Notes under the pieces: generated by a model
The model's database searches: none
What the model saw: the letters and a program-made list of their open reading frames with translations, nothing else
What the model was told of the DNA's origin: nothing
In this document: positions 46,719 to 58,600 of the stretch, in pieces
Numbering within the stretch: position 1 is the first letter of the stretch
Layout of the letters: the number at the start of each line of letters is the position of its first letter
Program-made: the position numbers and the translations under genes
NCBI RefSeq assembly: GCF_000204055.1
Contig: NW_006768790.1
Coordinates: 203,534 to 267,533 of the forward strand
DNA from: Melampsora larici-populina 98AG31
Taxonomy: Eukaryota > Basidiomycota > Pucciniomycetes > Pucciniales > Melampsoraceae
Direction: 5' to 3'
Length of the DNA: 64,000 nucleotides

Positions 46719-46935
46719 AGCCTTTTTGTACCCAAGATTTCCTATGAAAGCTTCAGGACATTTCAATTGATCAACTCATGCGTGCTAAATCAAATTGAGA
46801 TAATCATAACTTGGAATCTTCATTACAAAAGTGAAAAAGCAAAAAAAGAAAGTCGATTTATAAATTTGGTAATCTGGATCTTCCAATACACAACAAGACA
46901 TTTATATCATCTGAATGTTTCTTTCTAAATCCGAG

Positions 46936-48867
46936 TATTACTTTTGCTAAAAAGCTTGGCCCGATCGAGAAAAAATAAAAACAAATTTCACCGCAGCAGT
47001 TACAACGCAGCAGAGAGAAAAAAGTTTTAGGGTGCGCTCAAGCTCCCATCTGTTCCATCCTTTTGATTACCCCACTGCCACCAACAATTTTTCATATCCC
47101 TCAAATCCCTGTCGATGACTTCGTTTTGCTCACTAATGTAAGGAACAAGATACACTCTACTGCTTCAATTCCTCCCATTTCTCTTTTCAGTTCATTTCAT
47201 TCAACTCACTGATGATCTCTAATATTGTCTCTAGGTATCCTTCTTCAATACCTACCACCACACTGTCCCGAGTTGAACGCTATTGAGTTTGCAGTATGTG
47301 TTGAAGTTTGATGTTTGAAGATCACAAGTTTCATCATCTAGGTCAAATCCAGTTGAACGGATCCGGAAGGCAGCTCATAAGATCTTTACAGCTGAATTAA
47401 CGAGCTAGATTTTCTATAATAGATGAATTGTTTTCAGAGATGCTTGTCATTGTATAGGAATTGGAATCAAGAAATTATAGATAAGATTGATGTGAAAATT
47501 GAGATCGTTTCAATCTTCTTCATAGGATCACAAGCAAATCGATCGACTTGGATTTTCTCAACAAAATCAGTCTCTAGATTACATCAGAGAGCTGAGATTG
47601 TTCACAATCTCTTCCACAGGAACAAAGAAGGTCAATTGGTTTTGACTGAGCAAAACCAGTCGATCTTTGGATTTTGAATGTCTTTGAGAGAACTGAGATG
47701 ATTTTTCAGAGCATCCACAACGGTCCACCTACTTTGCGAGCCCTGGAACAGACCCCCGATCCTGATTTTGTGGATGTAGGGGGTCAAAAAAACAGGTGTC
47801 CACAGCGGTGCACTTGAAGTCAGGGGCCAGAACTCGATTGAGTGATATGGTATGCTTGTACCATATCATCTTGTTTCGAGTGCGGTTTGAGACGTGACTA
47901 TATCGGTCACGTGGAAGCAGTGGCACGTGATATTGGGAGCCCCTATAGACCTCGCAGATGTGGGGGGTCCGGATGGAAATCTGGAGGCCCCCGACGTCTC
48001 ACCCCCGATTGTGCGAGCTCCGTTGGAGCGTTTTTTTGCGTTTTGACCCCCTACATCGCTGGGGGCCCGCAAAGTAGGTGGACCGTTGTGGATGCTCTCA
48101 GCTCGTTCATAGGACCATAGACAAATTGAATGGATTTGGATGACTTATTCAAACCCCATGATTTCTTAGTTTTATTGACCTCATAAGAGATATGAGATTG
48201 TTCTCAACTCGCAATCATATGATTGTCTCATAGCAGATTCAAAGGGATCGGTCTTGATATCGTTCATAATCCATCGATGATCCTGTCAACCTCAGTTACC
48301 TTGAAAATCCACTCGCATTTCGGATATAGCTTTCATAAGGTATTCAATCTCAGACTTTTGTTATTCGGCTTGGTACTGGACAGGTTGAAGATATGTAAGG
48401 TACTAAAGCTTCAACATCATGTCTTTGTTTAATTTTTTAACAAATGCTCGTTATCAACATAGGAGGAACACTGTAGAGTTTCACACAACAGATGACTGCT
48501 TTCCTTGTCGAGCAGCGTTTTGTTTCTTGGTCATCGAGGGCCTACATCTCTTAGCATTGTTATAAGATGTAGTATCGTAGCCTTGGAAAGTCCTTTCTGA
48601 GTTGAGAAATCTTGAGGAATCCATTGCTTGGTTTGTCTGGATCGTGTGCAGTGGGTGGTGAAGATGACAGAGGGAGAGGGAGTGCAGGCAAAGCAATCGG
48701 TTTGTGAGCAGCACAAGGGGTAGTGCCAGTGGGATCTGGCGAGGTGTGGTTGTCTGAGCACCCTAAAACTTTTTTCTCTCTGCTGCGTTGTGACTGCTGC
48801 GGTGGAATTCTGGGTCTAATTCTGTTTTATTTTTTCTCTTTTGGACCAAGCTTTTTAGCAAAAGTAA
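46936..48867. mobile_element. TIR element, family B copy 2 (carries a nested insertion)
   Basis: The same ends as the 34637 element (TTACTTTTGCTAAAAAGC...GCTTTTTAGCAAAAGTAA), again flanked by TA (46934-46935 and 48868-48869). The arms share the CGCAGCAG and TCTCTCTGCTGCG blocks. The length of 1932 bp includes a 389-bp insertion at 47709-48097; without it the element is close to copy 1 in size. The middle is inverted relative to copy 1. No transposase is present. Confidence 0.82.
47709..48097. mobile_element. Nested 389-bp TIR element with 3-bp TCA target duplication
   Basis: Inverted ends GAGCATCCACAACGGTCCAC and GTGGACCGTTGTGGATGCTC extend over about 35 bp, to the GCAAAGTAGG block. TCA flanks both ends (47706-47708, 48098-48100). 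The uninterrupted site can be read, in inverse orientation, in family B copy 1 (around 35600), where a single TCA stands at the equivalent point. It is GC-richer than its host. A 3-bp duplication fits PIF/Harbinger or CACTA-like transposition. Confidence 0.85.
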
Positions 48868-48896
48868 TATCACCAACAAAAAAAAGAGGTGAAACA

Positions 48897-50284
48897 AGCC
48901 TGGCTCGCAGCGCTACGTAGCGCTACTAGCCAGGAAAACGTTAGGGTAGTTACGGAGTAAACCCACAAATCTTGGTAGCTTTAGCGGTGACGAAAAAAAA
49001 AATCGGACCAAAACCATAGCAAAAAGCGTAAATATTTCCGCCGCGCTACTCAGCGTTACTAGCAAAAAGTGTTTATTTATTTATTTTTGAAGATGAGAAA
49101 AAAACAAAGGTGAGAGTCAACATAGTGTAAACAAGTGTAAAGAAAAGGCAAAGTAACAGTGTAGAGGAGTGTAAAGAACAAAAAACAATAAAAAAGATTT
49201 TTTGATAAAAAAACTCAAACACGAGTTTGGTGGTGTGGAAAGCAAACTCCATCCAACCCTCTTTCTTTTATATCAATGCCAAGCACCAGGTAGGCCTCAT
49301 ACAGAGCTTTAATTGCCGAGCTCACATTGTCATCCTCAAGGCCTGTTCCAGCTTCAAACACATCATTATTAAATTTAAATCTATTTCATACCAGAGTTGA
49401 ACTATATGAATTAAAGGATAACAGAAAATTAACAATAATAATTAAAGATGACCTTCTTTGTTTTTTGCATTATATCATTTATAAACTCATTGAGTTCAGT
49501 TAAATTCAAATCGATCACAAGTTTATAGTCTCATTATTCAATCTCTGTAGAGTCAGGATCAAAAATGCAAATGAATCGAGGTGGATGCGATGGGAGGTGA
49601 AAACTTAACAATTGATTGTTCTATATTGAGGAAGCAATCATATAAAACAAAGAATGAATCAGTAAAGAAGAAAAGACAAAGAGAACATAAATGAATTACT
49701 TACTTAAATGAAGACCCTACAATCAAATACGAAATGAAATGGATCTTTGTCCTGGTATGAACAGTCAGAATCCAAATTGATGAAGGCAAGATCTAATGAA
49801 GAAGGATTCAAGAAAATAACAGAGAAAGTCAGTACAATGAGAGAGTGGAGAATGAAATGAGGACTTACTTGACATGATCAACAGTCAAAATCGAGATTGT
49901 CTTGGGTCAAGATGAGGGTAGGGGTTGAAAGTGCCAGAATCGAATTTGAGAGGAGGGACTGGGTTCAATTTTTGCATACAAACCTATGATGCACGTAGAG
50001 AAACAGGCTGGGATTGAAAATTAATTGAATAATAGATCGATTTCAAGGTGAGTAGGGTGGTGAGTCGAGAGAAACGGTGGAAGGAGATGGCTGGAAATTG
50101 TGTGGGCTGACTGCAATTGAAGATAGTGGAGTAGGGGAAAGCGTACCGGTAAAAATCCCAATCCAGAAATCCTAGCGCAAAGCGTAACGGCTGGATTTTT
50201 TGAGACCCGGGTAACGCAGTGGCCACGCCCGGCACTACGCCACGCCGCGCTCCGCGCTACTTTCTGCGCAGCAAGCCAGGCTTG
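48897..50284. mobile_element. 1.4-kb element with CAAGCCTGGCT inverted ends
   Basis: The left end AGCCTGGCTCGCAGCGC and right end GCGCAGCAAGCCAGGCTTG are inverted. GGTGAAACA stands on both sides (48888-48896, 50285-50293), giving a 7-9 bp duplication depending on where the end is drawn. Near the left end are short palindromes built on AGCGCTACGTAGCGCT. The inside has no credible transposase; a leftward frame at 50413-50021 crosses the right boundary and is not a gene. Confidence 0.6.
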
Positions 50285-50520
50285 GGTGAAACAAAAGAAA
50301 GATAAGTTAATAATTTCACATATGGTAATAGTATTCAGGAAGGCTACAAGATCTTCAATTGTCTCATGAACAATTCTTTCTTCCCTCCCTTTCCCCCTTA
50401 ACTTGTAAAACAAATCTTCCGAAGTGATTTGTATAAAGAAGGAAAAATATATTTAATAAGAAAAAGCACAAATCAATAACAACCAAAACAAAAGACCAAG
50501 CCATATATATTGGAACAGTA

Positions 50521-50734
50521 GGTGGTTTCAAGTCAAATTTTTTACGGTATTTTGCAGTACATCAAGTTGTCCAAGACCATAAAATTTCACGCAAATTTCA
50601 AAAATTTGGGACACTTTTTTAGGTGTCCTGAGTGCTGTTGACTGTATATTTGCAGAAAAAAAAACACTGTAAAATTTCAAAAACTTGTCTGTTTCATAAA
50701 TATCTTCACAATAATATCCTGACTTGAAACCCCC
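50521..50734. mobile_element. MITE, family A copy 3
   Basis: 214 bp between TA dinucleotides (50519-50520, 50735-50736). Ends are GGTGGTTTCAAGTCAAA and CCTGACTTGAAACCCCC. The central hairpin is GGACACTTTTTTAGGTGTCC, with one mismatch. The right half is part of the 775-bp tandem duplication that follows. Confidence 0.78.
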
Positions 50735-52092
50735 TAGTATGTGGTGCAGCACTTCTTTGAGTCATCTTTGTAAATTAATGATGATACATTGGGGTGTGAA
50801 ATTAATGATGATTAGATATGAGTTAAAGTAAAGAGAAATTTGGCAAAAAAAAGCAGGAAAGATAAGAACTCTAAGATATAGTGTATGTAGGTAGATGTTG
50901 TCTTTCAAATGTATAATCATTGGGGCTCTCTTAGCCCAACCCATTGGTCAGTTTTTCTGATTTGAAATGGACTTCACCAAAAGATAAGTTTCAAGATTAC
51001 TTCTTCTCAATTTTTTTTTCTTATGCTATTAGCTTACTTGTCCTGCAATCCTGCTCACATGCTTGCTACAACCCTGCACCAGCAACGTCAATGTTGCGTG
51101 TTGCTCAGCGGCGCTTTGCGGTTTTTTGGCCCCGCCACACAGCAGTGTTGCGGGTATTTTTGTGCTGTTTCAAACGGCACACACCAAGGTATTTGGTTTT
51201 TCAGTTTTTTTTGAAAGGCAACATAACACGGTTTACGGGCCTCAGAACTGCAGCAGTTGCGGTGTTACAGCCCCGTGTCAGGCCCGGATAAATTTCACGC
51301 TATGCCCAAAAGGGCAAGTCCTTCTCCACCACCAACATAGATGCCTCAGACCACAAAATTTCACACAAATTTCAAAAATTTGGGACACTTTTTTAGGTGT
51401 CCCAAATGCTGTTGACCATATATTTGCAGAAAAAAGAACACTGTAAAATTTCAAAAACTTGTCTGTTTCATAAATATTTTCACAAAGATATCCTGACTTG
51501 AAACTCCCTAGTACGTAGCAGTTCTTTGAGTCATCTTTGTTAATTAATGATGATCTATTGGGGTGTACAATTAATGATGATTAGATATGAGTTAAAGTAA
51601 AGAGAAATTTGGCAAAAAAAAAGCAGGAAAGATAAGAACTCTAAGATATAGTGTATGTAGGTAGATGTTGTCTTTCAAATGTATAATCATTGGGGCTCTC
51701 CTAGCCCAAGTTCAATCCATTGGTCAGTTTTTCTGATTTGACATGGACTTCACCAAAAGATAAGTCTCAAGATTACTTCTTCTCAATCTTTTTTTCTTAT
51801 GCTATTAGCTTACTTGTTCTGCAATCCTGCTCACATGCTTGCTCCAACCCTGTACCAGCAACATCAATGTGGCGTGTTGCTCAGCGCCGCATTGCGGTTT
51901 TTTGGCCCCGCCACGCAGCAGTGTTGTATTTTGTTGCTGTTTCAACCGGCATACAACAAGGTATTTGGTTTTTCAGTTTTTCTTTAAAAGCAACATAACA
52001 TGGTTTACGGGCCTCAGAACCACAGCAGTTGCGGTGTTAAGGCCCCGTGTCAGGCCCGGATAAATTTCATGCTGTGCCCAAACGGGCAAGTT
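50571..52092. repeat. Two tandem ~750-bp units (period about 775 bp)
   Basis: The block at about 50571-51318 recurs at 51347-52092. Anchors: the MITE hairpin at 50609 and 51383, ATTGGTCAGTTTTTCTGATT at 50943 and 51719, and GTGTCAGGCCCGGATAAATT near the right end of each. Units differ by scattered substitutions and small indels. Each carries the right half of a family A MITE (copy 4 remnant at 51350-51509) plus about 580 bp of GC-richer DNA with a GTTGCTCAGCG/GCCCCGCCAC segment. It is non-coding; frames in all three phases are short. Confidence 0.82.
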
Positions 52093-54748
52093 TGTCTCTA
52101 TGTTTCATCAACCATTATCGTACCACCATCCAATGGAGGTACATCTTTTCCATTTCTAGTATGCACCATGCTGCCATTCAAGATTTGATACATCAGGCAG
52201 CCAGGGGATGACTGTGCCAGGGTTGATCAATGCAATCTATCACATACATTTTCTTTCCTCTCCCCATCTGCGCTTGATTAAAGATTTTTTCTGACACCTC
52301 TTCTCTCCCAACTAACATCTGACTATCAACATCAATTCTTACTCCTTTTAAATTTTCACTTCACTTACTTGCTACAAACTTCTCTATCCCGTCTTGTATT
52401 AATTCTACAACCCTCATCAAAACTATCTCTCCATATTTACCAACCACAATTAGAATTATCGCCATCAATCACTTCATGATTGTTGTCAATGTTGTCTCAA
52501 CCTATACTCCCTCACACCTTGCATGCAACTGAAACCAACACTCCACCTAGACCAGTTTGGAACCGCAAGCAGGCCAGCTACCCTAGCATGGTCTTGCCTT
52601 TGCCTGACTCTTGACAACAACTCAGTGTTGAAGCAGAAGCACCTAGGCTCTCAAAACGCAAGCGCAATGAGTTGAGTCAAGATTATCAAGATGATGATCA
52701 AGAATCTGTTACGTCTGTAGATTTTGGCAGGAAAAATAAGACAGCCACTCCACAGATACCAAAGCCAAAGCGTAAGACAAAGCCTAAGTCATCAGGCTCA
52801 ACAAAGAAAGCCACGGCCTCCAAGGTTGAATCTGATGAAGTAAGTTATCCTCATCTAGACAATCCAGACATATAAACTTTTTATTGATTCCACTTACATC
52901 TTCCAGCAAATTTCAGAGAACATGACCAAAACAATGTTAAGAGCAGATTCTGATGAGGAGTTTGTTTCCAAGACTCAAAAGAGACGCAAGCTTGAGAATC
53001 CAGATAGTGATCTAGCCAAACTTTGGGCTTATTTTTGGCCACCGACGCATGTAATAGGTGATGTAAGTCATGTTTCAATTTCTCTCCGTCACTGAGCCCT
53101 GACTGGTAATGTTTCTTCAAGGATCAATCAAAACCACCCCTCTCATACGCCTGTTGGTTCTGCAAGAGGGATAAAGATGATCCTGTTTGTGTAAGCTACA
53201 GCAACATGACAGGAAGTCTTTGGACTCATCTCAATGGATACAATTCTGGCGGCCGTTCTGAAGTTGGCTGTCCTGGCTGTCTTAAAGCCCACAAATCACA
53301 AACAGTTCATGTACCACCTTTGGTTGCCGAGAAATGTATGGCTAACGTCAAGAAGGGCACAGCACTTGACCAGTTTGTAACTACAACCCCGGGTACCAAG
53401 TTCAACAACATCATGTTAAAACAGATGGCTTGCACGTGGTTGATCCGCCACACCCTCACTTGGAAGAGAGTTGAGGATCCAAGCCTGTGGGGAATGGTTC
53501 AATTTCTTGGAAACAATGCCAAGTTGTATGGCCAAAAATGGGTGGCAACTGAAGCTAAGAACATCAACAGTTCTTTGAAACAAAATGTATTCAAAGACCT
53601 CAAAGTAAGATAATTTCCTGTCTCTCCACTCATTCTTTGCTATTTCCTATTTTAAAGTAACTTTTTTACTGACTGGTACTTTACTTTTAGCAACTCACTT
53701 CACAATTCAATCTTGCCCATGATGGTTGGACAAGCAAAGGGAGCCGCCACAGTTTTATTGGCGCTTCAGTTACTTTTATCAATCCAAAATGGAACTATCA
53801 CGTCCGTCACGTGAGCCTTAAAGTGGTGGCTTGGCATCACCATGGTCCGTGGTTGGCTGAACCAATCATAAATCTTTTGGTCTAGCATGAGATTTATCAA
53901 AAGATAAGTGATCAAAGCTATATTCTCTATTTTAATTTCCTTAGTATTTTGATGATTTGTATTTCAATTATTTCATAAGATTAATACATGCTTCTTTTTA
54001 TGTTTTACATCCTCTGCCAGACCACGGATTCTGGCTCAAACAACAAAACAATGGCCGCCAAAATGCATTGCCAATTTGCCTTGCAACCACAACAACCCGG
54101 TATCAAATACCAATGGGACCCTAGCAAAATGCATATCTTTTTCTTTTGCCATAAGCTTGCCCTCATTGTCAATGCTGGGCTAGCCAAACTTGGAATCAAG
54201 GCGCCTCCCCCTGCTAAAGCCAAATCAGCTGCCCGGGGTGTCTTTCCCACGACTGGAACCATTGAAGAAGTTGACCAAGGTGAGGAAGATAATGATGAAA
54301 CTGTTGAACACAACGAGGATGATCTAGAAGATATTACGCCAGTGGAGCCTGAAGAAACTGGAATTGACAATGAGGACAAATGGGATGCAGCCGACGCCGA
54401 GGATGGAGTAACGCCCACTGTGATCTTGGAAGAATCGGTGGCACCCACCCATTGTTGCGAAGCAAACCAGGTTTATTTTATATTGCAAAAGGTAGAGTAG
54501 TTCTTCTGAACCTTTGTAATCTATATCATCATACATTTAACCACAGTATTATCTTGTAGGTTGACTTTATCACTTGTAAAATTACACAGTCAGCTGCCTG
54601 GCAGAAATAATTCGAGTGTGTTAGTACCAAGAAAGATTTCAAGGGGTCTCTCATTGCAGGATATGGCATCAGGTGGAATATTAAGTACACAAGCAGGTAC
54701 AAGGTGTGGCTTGCAAGGGAGGTGAGTCTTTTAATTCATTTTTCATTA

Positions 54749-55524
54749 TGGACAGCACTATTTGGCGACCGCTTTTTTTGACCCGACGCCCTGTAGTTTT
54801 TCGGTACTTACCCGCGCTTTTCGCGCAAACCCGGACCTGACTCTGCCAAATTTGGCCGCAGCCGCCGCAATACCAGCTTCTGTATTGGAAACAGGGCTTC
54901 TCACCATAGAAACCGGGCTATGACCACCTCCGATCACATATCAAACCGGGCTACCACCAACTCTCTACCACTTATTTACATTGACATCGACCTTCAACAC
55001 CGTTCGATCTGTTCAATACAAAGGAGCTTCTCTCTCAGTTTTGATCAAGATCAATGATTGATCTGAGGTTCTCTTTTTTTCCTTTTGTGGTTCTCTTGTT
55101 TGTATCTATCATGAATAGATTTTTGTTGTGGAAGTTATCTCTCAATTTGTGATGCTCATTACATTACAACATACACTTGTTTGTCTTATCACTTGTTTTT
55201 TTTCATCTTTTATCTCTACTTCTTTTTTTGTCGTTTGTTTTTGAAATCGATTGCAAAAAAACAATTTGTGTATTTGATAAGTGATCCGATCTTATGAGTC
55301 AGTTGAGGTGTCTGTCAGTCGCGGGTTCAGTCGAGGGGTGAGAAATGAGTCACGTTGGTAATTGGCTTCATCATGTGACAAGAAAATGAGCCAAAAGTTG
55401 CTGAGCAAGCCGGCGCGATTACAAATTAAACCGGGCGATGTTTTAGTCAAATAGGGCGATGAATAGTAATTACCCGAACTCCGGGCATCGGGTCAAAAAA
55501 ACCGGTTGCCAAATAGTGCTGTCC
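54749..55524. mobile_element. 776-bp Mutator-like MITE with perfect 9-bp target duplication
   Basis: Ends GGACAGCACTATTTGGC and GCCAAATAGTGCTGTCC are inverted for about 42 bp, including TTTTTTTGACCCGA. TTTCATTAT flanks it on both sides (54740-54748, 55525-55533); a 9-bp duplication is the Mutator/MULE hallmark. It sits inside an intron of the hAT transposase (donor GTGAGT at 54721, acceptor just before GTTATCAATCAAATG at about 55569). The interior has short repeats of ACCGGGCTA and no transposase. Confidence 0.88.
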
Positions 55525-56674
55525 TTTCATTATATCTTGAACTGTATGATGAAATTTGTTCTACATAGGTTATCAATCAAATGCGTAAGGAAGATCTTGA
55601 TTGGGTACTTGCGGTTGGTCAACATCCTAGGAAGAATGGGAAGTCTTACGGCTACTTCCACCAGCTTGAAATCACCACTGCCGAGTGGGCTCAAGTTTGC
55701 CGTATCAATCCTGAACTTGAAGGATATTATCTTTATAATATTTTTGGTTAATGTATATTTAAATATGTTTTTTTGGTTCTTTTCCTTTTACTTCATTATC
55801 CAGATTCTCCTTGTTACGACACTGAAAATGGAAGGGGATGGACCCATGGGATGCATGATCATTCTGGAATGGGTCAAGCTTTGACACAAGTTACAAGAGA
55901 AAGTTGCAAAATCAAGTGCTACTGACGTGGTATACCCAATGTTGGAGAATATGTTAGCAAAAAAACAAGAGTACCTGGCCAAGGCCCTAGGGTGTGAAAC
56001 ACTCATCATGGCAACACTTCTACACCCACTCTTCTGCCTCAAGTTTTTCACCAAGTGGTTCAGTGGAAAGTTTGGTGCCATTCTGATGAAGGCCAAGTCA
56101 ATGTTACAACAAATATACTCAGAATACAAAACCTCTTTGCCGGCTCGTCGCTCTGGAAATCCAAATGATGGATCTGAATTGACTGGCTCCAATCCATCAG
56201 CTCCACAAATCAAGTTATTTCATGTCTACACAGATGAAGAAAATGATGATGATGCGGCAGAATCTGTGGACACTTCTTTGGAAAATTATTTACGGAAGGC
56301 GGACAAGATGTGCCAGAAGGGTTACAACTTGGCAGACCCAAAGTCAGGACTTGTGTGGTGGTTGGTAAGTAAACTGTGTAATTTGTAAATGTAACATATG
56401 CTAACATCTTTCCTGCTGTTGGTTCTTCAGCATCATGAAAAAGATTATTGAATCCTTGCAATTATGGTGTGCAATTATTTGGCTTCAACAGGCTCTTCTT
56501 GCACTTCTGAAAGAATTTTTTCATGCACTGCTGATCTATGTGCCAGCAATTGTAGTAGTCTACTTGCACGCGCCATAGAAGCTTTGGTGTTGAGTTGACT
56601 CTGGTTGAGGGAAGGAGTGGATTTGGGAGTAGAGTTCTCAGACCTAGCTTCCGTCTTCAAGGCGCTAGGTGTAG

Positions 56675-57474
56675 TCACTACAAAAAGTATAATCTTTACC
56701 AGGCGGAAAAGAAAAGTAATGATGTAGAAAAATCCTGAGACACCAGGAAGAGAGCAAAAAATCAAAAAAAAATGTACCTTGTTCCTAGATGTTGGGGCGT
56801 CATGATGAGTAATTTTTTGTATTCTACACACAGATGTTGGTTAATGTACTAACAATAAAGGTTGAAAATCATCAAAAACCCACCTGTAACAATACCTGAA
56901 ATTTGGCTCATGATTTTGAAGACAGGATTCTGAAATCTTCAAAAATCAATAACTTTTTCAGTTCTGCAGCAAATCACTCGGTTTTAAGTTCATTGAAAAG
57001 GCGAGTCTTTGCTCTACAATTATTGCTCAGACATCACATCTGTAGCTGGTCTGCAAAAGATTCTACATAGCTATTCATGTAGAACTGTTTGAACAAACAT
57101 AGAGTGTTTACATGACTAGATAACACCTGACTACCTTTATGAAATTTGAAGGAGACTAGTTCAGCTTTTGAATGAACCAAAAATCAACTTTTTGGAGCAG
57201 AATTGAAGAAATTATTGGTGTTTTTAGACTGCAAAATATTGTCTCCACAATCATGGCCCAAATTTCAAGTATTGTTACAGGTGGGTTTTTGATGATTTTC
57301 AACCTTTATTGTTAGTACATTAACCAATATATGTCTGTAAAATACAAAAAAAAACTCATCATGACACCCCAACATGTAGGAACAAGGTACATATTTTTTG
57401 GATTTTTTGCCCTCTTCCTGGTCTCTCAGGATTTTTCTACATCATTACTTTAAAGATTATATTTGTTGTAGTGA
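56675..57474. mobile_element. 800-bp near-palindromic element
   Basis: Ends TCACTACAA and TTGTAGTGA. Left arm 56675 to about 57010 is the reverse complement of right arm about 57140-57474 (e.g. ACCCACCTGTAACAATAC pairs with GTATTGTTACAGGTGGGT), so the element is almost one large hairpin. It splits the last coding exon of the hAT pseudogene: the frame reads GVEFSDLASVFKALGV before it and TISASESFSTMGEEDSDERD after it. TA follows the right end; on the left, TA is one base off, so the duplication is unclear. No coding content. Confidence 0.8.
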
Positions 57475-57948
57475 TACCATCTCAGCTTCAGAATCATTTT
57501 CCACAATGGGGGAAGAAGATTCAGATGAAAGGGACAGGGAGGTTGTTAAGGGCGGTTCTTGGGGTTTCTGGTGACAGGATTGAAGGGTCACAGGGAGTTC
57601 TTAATCAAGTATCTTCTTTCCTTATGATGATTGTTGGATGAGGGAAAGAGAGAATACAACGTGGCGCAGTCTACAAGTGCTGATCCCAATCTGTGACATG
57701 TGATCCCAGGGTGTCACGTGTTCAGTTCATAACAGAGGTTTAAAAGAGAAAAACACATATGGCACAGTCACACATTTGGAGCAGGTAAAACTTCTACAAT
57801 AAAAATCTACTCCGTTTCTTATCCCAATGCAGTAAGAACCTTCTAACACTCTCCTAAATCCCATCACAATATCACCCTCATTCTAATAGATTTTTATGAA
57901 TCCAATCTCAATCAGTCCAGAGGCCAAGAAGAAATTGTACATAACTCC

Positions 57949-58600
57949 TTAATGGTTTTGACACACAAAATTATTCTCCAAAAACTTGAGGTGTTTAGGA
58001 GACTTGCGGTTAGGAGTTTGGACAGATGAATGGGGAGAAGCTGGGGTGCTAGGGGGCGTGAGGCTCATTGAAAACTCTGGGGTATTGGTGTATGAGGCGT
58101 AGTTGGAACACATGAGGGAGGCATGGTGTCTATATTGGAAAGGATTATGATGATGAGCTTGAGAGGGAAAGTGAAAATACAGAGATACAGTTGCCAAATG
58201 GTACGCACAGTGAGAAGACTGTTACCTTGAGGAGCTTGATTACTGAGTCAAGAGACTGGATAACTAATAAGCTTTGTAGATGTTGTGCTTGAAAAAGATG
58301 GTATCAATTGACACCGCTGTTGTTGATTTTGGGCTAAGGTGAGGGGGAAGGTCGGTTGTGTTCCAGCCTGAAGCCAGGGATAGTGGGTGAGACAGCGGTG
58401 GTGATATCAATTCAGACTGAGCAGAATTTGATGACTTGTCCAAATGAGAGTGGCTGAATAATGAGGGGTCCTGTGCTTTGGTCAGGGAAATGGGTGTTTT
58501 GTGTTGAAGATGAGGAAGGGGCCAATTATGAATACAGATGAGTGTTTCTACAATAGGACCAGACCAGCACAATATAAGTTCAGATTGAGTGCATTTGATA
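57949..58600 (-). CDS. Possible Ser/Pro-rich gene, uncertain
   Basis: Two leftward open stretches. The first (58572-58264) reads PLPHLQHKTPISLTKAQDPS, SLFSHSHLDKSSNSAQSELI and SPPLSHPLSLASGW. The second (about 58197-57949) reads SMSLTPPSTPASPHSSVQTP, NRKSPKHLKFLENNFVCQNH. Both look like disordered, SP/TP-rich protein, and the second ends in a plausible conserved-looking tail. Between them is possible GTAACA/AG splicing I could not settle. No start codon with good context is evident. It could equally be chance open frame in C-rich DNA. Confidence 0.3.

Larger units (their letters stand above)
52489..57574 (+). pseudogene. Decayed hAT-superfamily transposase gene with nested insertions
   Basis: A multi-exon transposase. 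The start MLSQPILPHTLHATETNTPP (52489) leads into a basic, nuclear-type segment, then a BED-like zinc finger (CWFCKRDKDDPVC...HLNGYNSG, about 53155-53260). Core motifs follow: FNLAHDGWTSKGSRHSFIGA (first catalytic Asp region, about 53715), TTDSGSNNKTMA (second, about 54025), MHIFFFCHKLALIVN and GYGIRWNIKYTSRYKVW. The C-terminal hATC dimerisation part is LENYLRKADK...GLVWWL and NYLASTGSSCTSERIFS (about 56460-56530). In-frame stops occur at 52612 (TGA), 53883 (TAG), 54608 (TAA), 56449 (TGA) and 56596 (TGA). A 776-bp element lies in one intron and an 800-bp palindromic element breaks the final exon. Own terminal repeats were not located. It cannot be functional as read. Confidence 0.9.

Noticed and set aside
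50021..50413. Leftward 130-codon frame with some protein-like composition
   Set aside because: Crosses the right boundary and target duplication of the CAAGCCTGGCT element, so it cannot be an ancestral gene.
54005..54448. Leftward 147-codon frame
   Set aside because: Antisense of the acidic segment of the hAT transposase.
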